From Cohnella endophytica (GTDB lineage: Bacteria > Bacillota > Bacilli > Paenibacillales > Paenibacillaceae), in assembly GCF_003628305.1 (NCBI RefSeq), contig NZ_RBZM01000002.1, forward strand, positions 248,001 to 312,000: 64,000 nt of DNA, in the 5' to 3' direction. Positions 60,915 through 64,000 of this stretch are shown here, piece by piece. Within the stretch, counting starts at the first letter, position 1. Every line of letters starts with the position of its first letter. The notes below the pieces were generated by a model that saw only the letters and a program-made list of their open reading frames with translations, was not told the DNA's origin and did no database searches. The translations under genes and the position numbers were made by a program.

Positions 60915-62237
60915 CTATTCTTGATCGGATTTCTTACGGGTGAACAACCGCAACGGGGTACCCTCGAACGTGAAGGCCGCGCGGATTTTGTTCTCCAAGT
61001 ACCGCTCATAAGAAAAGTGCATCAGCTCGGGGTCGTTCACGAAAATAAGCAACGTTGGCGGTTTGACCGCTACCTGCGTCACGTAATTGATCCGCAACCT
61101 GCGTCCTTTGTCGGTCGGAGGAGGATTGATCGCGATCGCATCCGAAATAATATCGTTCAAGACGTTCGTAGGAACGCGTAAAGCATGCTGTTCGGCGACA
61201 TGGTTCACGACGGGTAGAAGCTTGTTTAACCGATGCTTCGTTAAAGCCGACAAATATACGACCGGAGCGTAAGTCATGAACAGGAAATGATCCCGGATCG
61301 TGTTCGTGAAATGCTGCATCGTCTTGTCGCTTTTCTCCACGGCATCCCATTTGTTGACGACGAAAATCGCCGCTTTGCCGTTCTCGTGCGCGTATCCAGC
61401 GATATGCTTATCCTGCTCGATGATGCCCTCTTCGCCGTTGATGACGACGAGAACGACATCCGCGCGCTCGATCGCCTGCATCGACCTCATGACGCTGTAC
61501 TTCTCGGTCGTCTCGTATACTTTGCCACGCTTGCGCATTCCGGCGGTATCGATCAGCACGTACTTCTGGCCGTCCTTCTCGAACGGCGTATCGATCGCGT
61601 CGCGAGTTGTTCCCGCGATGCTGCTTACGATTACGCGCTCTTCGCCCAGAATAGCGTTCACGAGAGATGATTTGCCTACGTTAGGACGTCCGATCAACGC
61701 AACCTTAATCACGTCATCGTTGTACTCCTGATCTTCCTTGACGGGAAGCTTGGACACGGCGGCGTCGAGCAAATCCCCGATACCCATCCCGTGTGCGCCC
61801 GATAAAGGCACGGGATCGCCGAAACCTAGCGCGTAAAATTCGTAAATATCGTCCATACGCTGCAGATTGTCGACCTTGTTCACTCCGAGCACGATCGGCT
61901 TCTTGGATCTGAACAACATCTGCGCCACTTCTTCGTCGGCGTTCGTTACGCCGGCTTTGGCATCCACCATGAATATGATGACGTCGGCTTCTTCGATGGC
62001 GAGCTCCGCCTGCGCGCGCACGGAACGAAGCAAGCTGTCTTCCCCATCGATCTCGATGCCTCCGGTGTCAATTACGCTAAAAAATCTTCCATTCCACTCG
62101 CCGGTGCCGTAGATTCGGTCGCGAGTAATACCGGGTTTATCTTCTACGATCGCGAGCCGGTCGCCGATAAACCGGTTGAATATCGTCGATTTGCCTACGT
62201 TCGGCCTCCCGACGATGGCGATTACGGGTCTTGCCAT
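60915..62237 (-). CDS. der: Ribosome assembly GTPase Der (EngA)
   Basis: A 440-residue protein with two GTPase domains in tandem (GRPNVGKST near 10 and GRPNVGKSS near 185; matching DTGG and DTAG G3 motifs and NKVD/NKWD G4 motifs) and a C-terminal KH-like domain. It acts in 50S subunit assembly. GAGGAG lies 8 nt before the ATG. It sits 11 nt upstream of plsY, so der-plsY-gpsA form a unit. Confidence 0.96.
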   Translation of the reverse strand: MARPVIAIVGRPNVGKSTIFNRFIGDRLAIVEDKPGITRDRIYGTGEWNGRFFSVIDTGGIEIDGEDSLLRSVRAQAELAIEEADVIIFMVDAKAGVTNADEEVAQMLFRSKKPIVLGVNKVDNLQRMDDIYEFYALGFGDPVPLSGAHGMGIGDLLDAAVSKLPVKEDQEYNDDVIKVALIGRPNVGKSSLVNAILGEERVIVSSIAGTTRDAIDTPFEKDGQKYVLIDTAGMRKRGKVYETTEKYSVMRSMQAIERADVVLVVINGEEGIIEQDKHIAGYAHENGKAAIFVVNKWDAVEKSDKTMQHFTNTIRDHFLFMTYAPVVYLSALTKHRLNKLLPVVNHVAEQHALRVPTNVLNDIISDAIAINPPPTDKGRRLRINYVTQVAVKPPTLLIFVNDPELMHFSYERYLENKIRAAFTFEGTPLRLFTRKKSDQE

Positions 62238-62348
62238 ATTTTCCACTCCTCAACTTGTACCACAACTTTGCCGTCCTCGGGACGGCAGATGTTAAAAACA
62301 CCCACAATCTTCATCATAACAAAAATCGTCGGGATTGGCTAACGATTC

Positions 62349-62540
62349 TTATTGGGATTCACTATGATGATCCACGATGATGAATAAGTCCGGATGTACT
62401 TCGTGCGCCGCGCAGTCCAATACCTTCTCCACCAGGTGGGATATTTTCTGCAAGTCTTCCCGGTCCTTCGCAAAAAACATCGGGGCTCCTCCGCCCACGC
62501 TTTCCTTATCCGTCGTGATAATGCCAACGATTTTAGCCAA
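62349..62540 (-). CDS. Small protein, YIEGIA capping-complex subunit
   Basis: A 63-residue protein (MAKIVGIITTDKESVGGGAP…IIVDHHSES) with a short alpha/beta pattern, encoded directly after the YIEGIA gene with an 8-nt overlap. In Bacillales the small gene beside yphB is described as a partner subunit of the YIEGIA protein, and the sequence and position fit. The biochemical role is unknown. Confidence 0.7.
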   Translation of the reverse strand: MAKIVGIITTDKESVGGGAPMFFAKDREDLQKISHLVEKVLDCAAHEVHPDLFIIVDHHSESQ

Positions 62541-63453
62541 CCGGCTTCCCCTCCGTGCTTTTGCGATTCGCTTCGGTCGGCATTCGGACGGCCGCCTCTA
62601 ATAAAGGCACGCTGCAGACCGCTTGGTAAGCTTTATCATCGTCCTTCTCCCGGGGTAATACGAGCAGGCCAAGCTTTCCCGTCCGCAAGCCAAGCTTGGC
62701 GATCGGGAGCAGCGCCGGATCTCCGTCGTCCCGATAGACGCCCAACCTCGTAGAGACGTCGTGCAGAATAGCCTGACGCTGACCCAAGTTGGCGATCGTA
62801 ACTTTGGAATCGTCGTTTTTGGGAGTCAGAATGAAGCCCATGCCCTCCTCTTCGATAATCGTGCGATTCTCATCCAATCCCACGTTCATCATGTACACGT
62901 CGCCAACGTACAGATTCGGACCGTCAAACTTCACCGTCGCTCTCTCAACGGTTGCGACGTGCGTAATCGACTTGCCTTTCATGAAGCGAAGAACGACGAA
63001 CAAAGTTACCGCTCCCGCAATCAAGCCGGACCACCAATTAAATACGAGAGCGCATAAGCTCGACAAAAATGCCGCCAAGATCGCCAAATAATTGCGCCCC
63101 TCGAACACGACCGCGATTCCCTCGATATAAGCCGCGCCTTTGGGCACGAGCTCCAGATGGTCGATCGCCGTTAACGTGCCGCGTTCCATATTACGAACTT
63201 CGCGGAACTGCTGAGCCGCCAGCGCGAGGAAGGTGATCGCCGTATAATTTTTATTGTACAACGACGGAACAGCAACCGCTCCTAACGCTCCGGCGATCAA
63301 GCCCAGAGCTAGATGAATGATTTTGCCATGCGGATAGGCCGGGTATTGCCGATAATCGCTACGCAGCATAATTATCCGCGTCGCCATTCCGAACGCCGTC
63401 CCGAGGACTACGCTTGTCATATCTTTGTGGGTAACGAGCCAATGCGAGATCAC
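62533..63453 (-). CDS. yphB: YIEGIA family membrane protein (YphB-like)
   Basis: A 306-residue protein with a membrane region of several helices and the literal YIEGIA motif near residue 125 (in GAAYIEGIAVVFEG), followed by more helices and a cytoplasmic beta-rich C-terminal domain. It belongs to a sporulation-linked Bacillales family near der. The start is probably GTG at 63453, which overlaps the upstream stop (GTGA) and has AGGAGG 9 nt away; a longer ATG reading overlaps the upstream gene. Function unknown. Confidence 0.85.
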   Translation of the reverse strand: MISHWLVTHKDMTSVVLGTAFGMATRIIMLRSDYRQYPAYPHGKIIHLALGLIAGALGAVAVPSLYNKNYTAITFLALAAQQFREVRNMERGTLTAIDHLELVPKGAAYIEGIAVVFEGRNYLAILAAFLSSLCALVFNWWSGLIAGAVTLFVVLRFMKGKSITHVATVERATVKFDGPNLYVGDVYMMNVGLDENRTIIEEEGMGFILTPKNDDSKVTIANLGQRQAILHDVSTRLGVYRDDGDPALLPIAKLGLRTGKLGLLVLPREKDDDKAYQAVCSVPLLEAAVRMPTEANRKSTEGKPVG

Positions 63454-64000
63454 CAACGTTGTCCTCCTCTGCCGCCCCATCTTGGTGCCCATCTTCTTGC
63501 GAGCTCCATCGTAGCTTTAACGGATATCGTACCCAATCTCGCGCTCAATAACGCCACCCACCAAGCCTCCATCCAATCCATCGCCCGGGAGATCGGAATC
63601 GCCTCGGACGCCATGGACGAATGCACGAATGCCGTGATGCCGTCGCTTAAATAGAATGCGGCTGAAATCGCCAGTACTTGCTCCGACACGCCGCGAAGCA
63701 ATACTGCGGCTAATGCCCCCACGATCATCGCCGTTAACCAAGAAGCGTAAGCATGAGAGAATCCGGAGGGATAGTACGCCAATCGGCTTATCAATACGTA
63801 CACTGCGCCAAGCAGCACGCCAGAGGACATGGCCATCCAACGCCGTACGGAAGGAGTTATGACCGCGAGCACGACAATGGCTACAAGCGTCCAAAGCCAT
63901 GCACCGTTAAAGGTTAATGCCAGCGTTAATTTTACGTTAATGAGCAGCGCCATCGGCCAAACAGCCAAAAATACGCCCACGGCCCAATGAGGAAGCCGCT
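63450..64000 (-). CDS. YphA-like membrane protein, 5' end at the window edge
   Basis: The frame is open to the right edge (a GTG at 63980 is the first internal start). About five to six membrane segments are seen (for example VWPMALLINVKLTLAL, WTLVAIVVLAVIT, SSGVLLGAVYVLI, WLTAMIVGALAAVLL), with a basic C-terminus. It fits the small membrane protein yphA next to yphB in B. subtilis. Function unknown; the true start cannot be seen. Confidence 0.7.
   Translation of the reverse strand, partial: RLPHWAVGVFLAVWPMALLINVKLTLALTFNGAWLWTLVAIVVLAVITPSVRRWMAMSSGVLLGAVYVLISRLAYYPSGFSHAYASWLTAMIVGALAAVLLRGVSEQVLAISAAFYLSDGITAFVHSSMASEAIPISRAMDWMEAWWVALLSARLGTISVKATMELARRWAPRWGGRGGQRW

Overview
This 64 kb window comes from an endospore-forming, fairly high-GC Firmicute of the Paenibacillaceae; a Cohnella- or Paenibacillus-like genome fits best. 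The sporulation genes (spoIVA, ypjB, a SpoVIF-type gene, yphF, YIEGIA), bacillithiol synthesis, the bc-type qcrABC complex, a TRAP regulator and SLH surface proteins all point there. Nearly all genes lie on the minus strand. Most of the window follows the Bacillus subtilis order dinG-panDCB-birA-cca-bshA-bshB1-mgsA-dapB-ypjDCBA-qcrCBA-ypiF-tyrA-hisC-trpABFCDE-aroHBC-cheR-ndk-hepT-menG-hepS-mtrB-hbs-spoIVA-yphF-gpsA-der-YIEGIA, read here from left to right.

Layout. 1-3.8 kb: the end of an SLH surface protein, then a short FtsH-type protease co-encoded with a small membrane protein. 3.8-12.4 kb: ypmB, mtaD, rex, dinG, a TPR gene and panDCB, the last with a long terminator-containing leader. 12.5-24.6 kb: biotin ligase/repressor, CCA enzyme, bacillithiol genes, mgsA, dapB, the ypj genes and the qcrABC respiratory complex. 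24.6-28.6 kb: an accessory stretch with an IDEAL-domain peptide, an unrecognised 403-residue protein, a phosphatase, an ECF sigma/anti-sigma pair and a predicted small RNA. 28.6-41.5 kb: the aromatic supraoperon (aroC-aroB-aroH, then trpEDCFBA-hisC-tyrA), interrupted by an unrecognised gene and a 51-bp tandem repeat array. 41.5-49.6 kb: cheR, ndk, menaquinone/polyprenyl genes, mtrB, tRNA-Pro and hbs. 49.7-53.5 kb: a ribose-type ABC importer inserted between hbs and spoIVA. 53.8-64 kb: spoIVA, yphF, two ferredoxins, gpsA, plsY, der and the YIEGIA genes.

How the parts work together. AroC makes chorismate, which AroH/TyrA/HisC take to tyrosine, TrpE-A take to tryptophan, and MqnA takes to menaquinone by the futalosine route; UbiX, the UbiA-type prenyltransferase, HepS/HepT and MenG supply the later steps, and the quinol feeds QcrABC. 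MtrB (TRAP) is encoded 11 kb from a trp leader that shows seven evenly spaced (G/U)AG triplets, an antiterminator pairing and an intrinsic terminator, so protein and RNA target are both visible.

The least explained elements are: (1) seven exact-period 51-bp repeats, each with a small hairpin whose stem is mostly conserved and whose loop varies, lying just beyond the 3' end of a gene that looks like a nuclease-fold plus winged-helix protein, with a solitary related unit 25 kb away beside birA; (2) a consensus promoter, overlapped by three operator-like repeats at exact 21-bp spacing, driving a ~74-nt C/U-rich RNA that ends in a terminator; (3) the panB leader; and (4) the FtsH variant that lacks the usual extracytoplasmic domain but has a membrane partner. 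Functional statements rest on recognised motifs, family knowledge and gene order; no database search was run.
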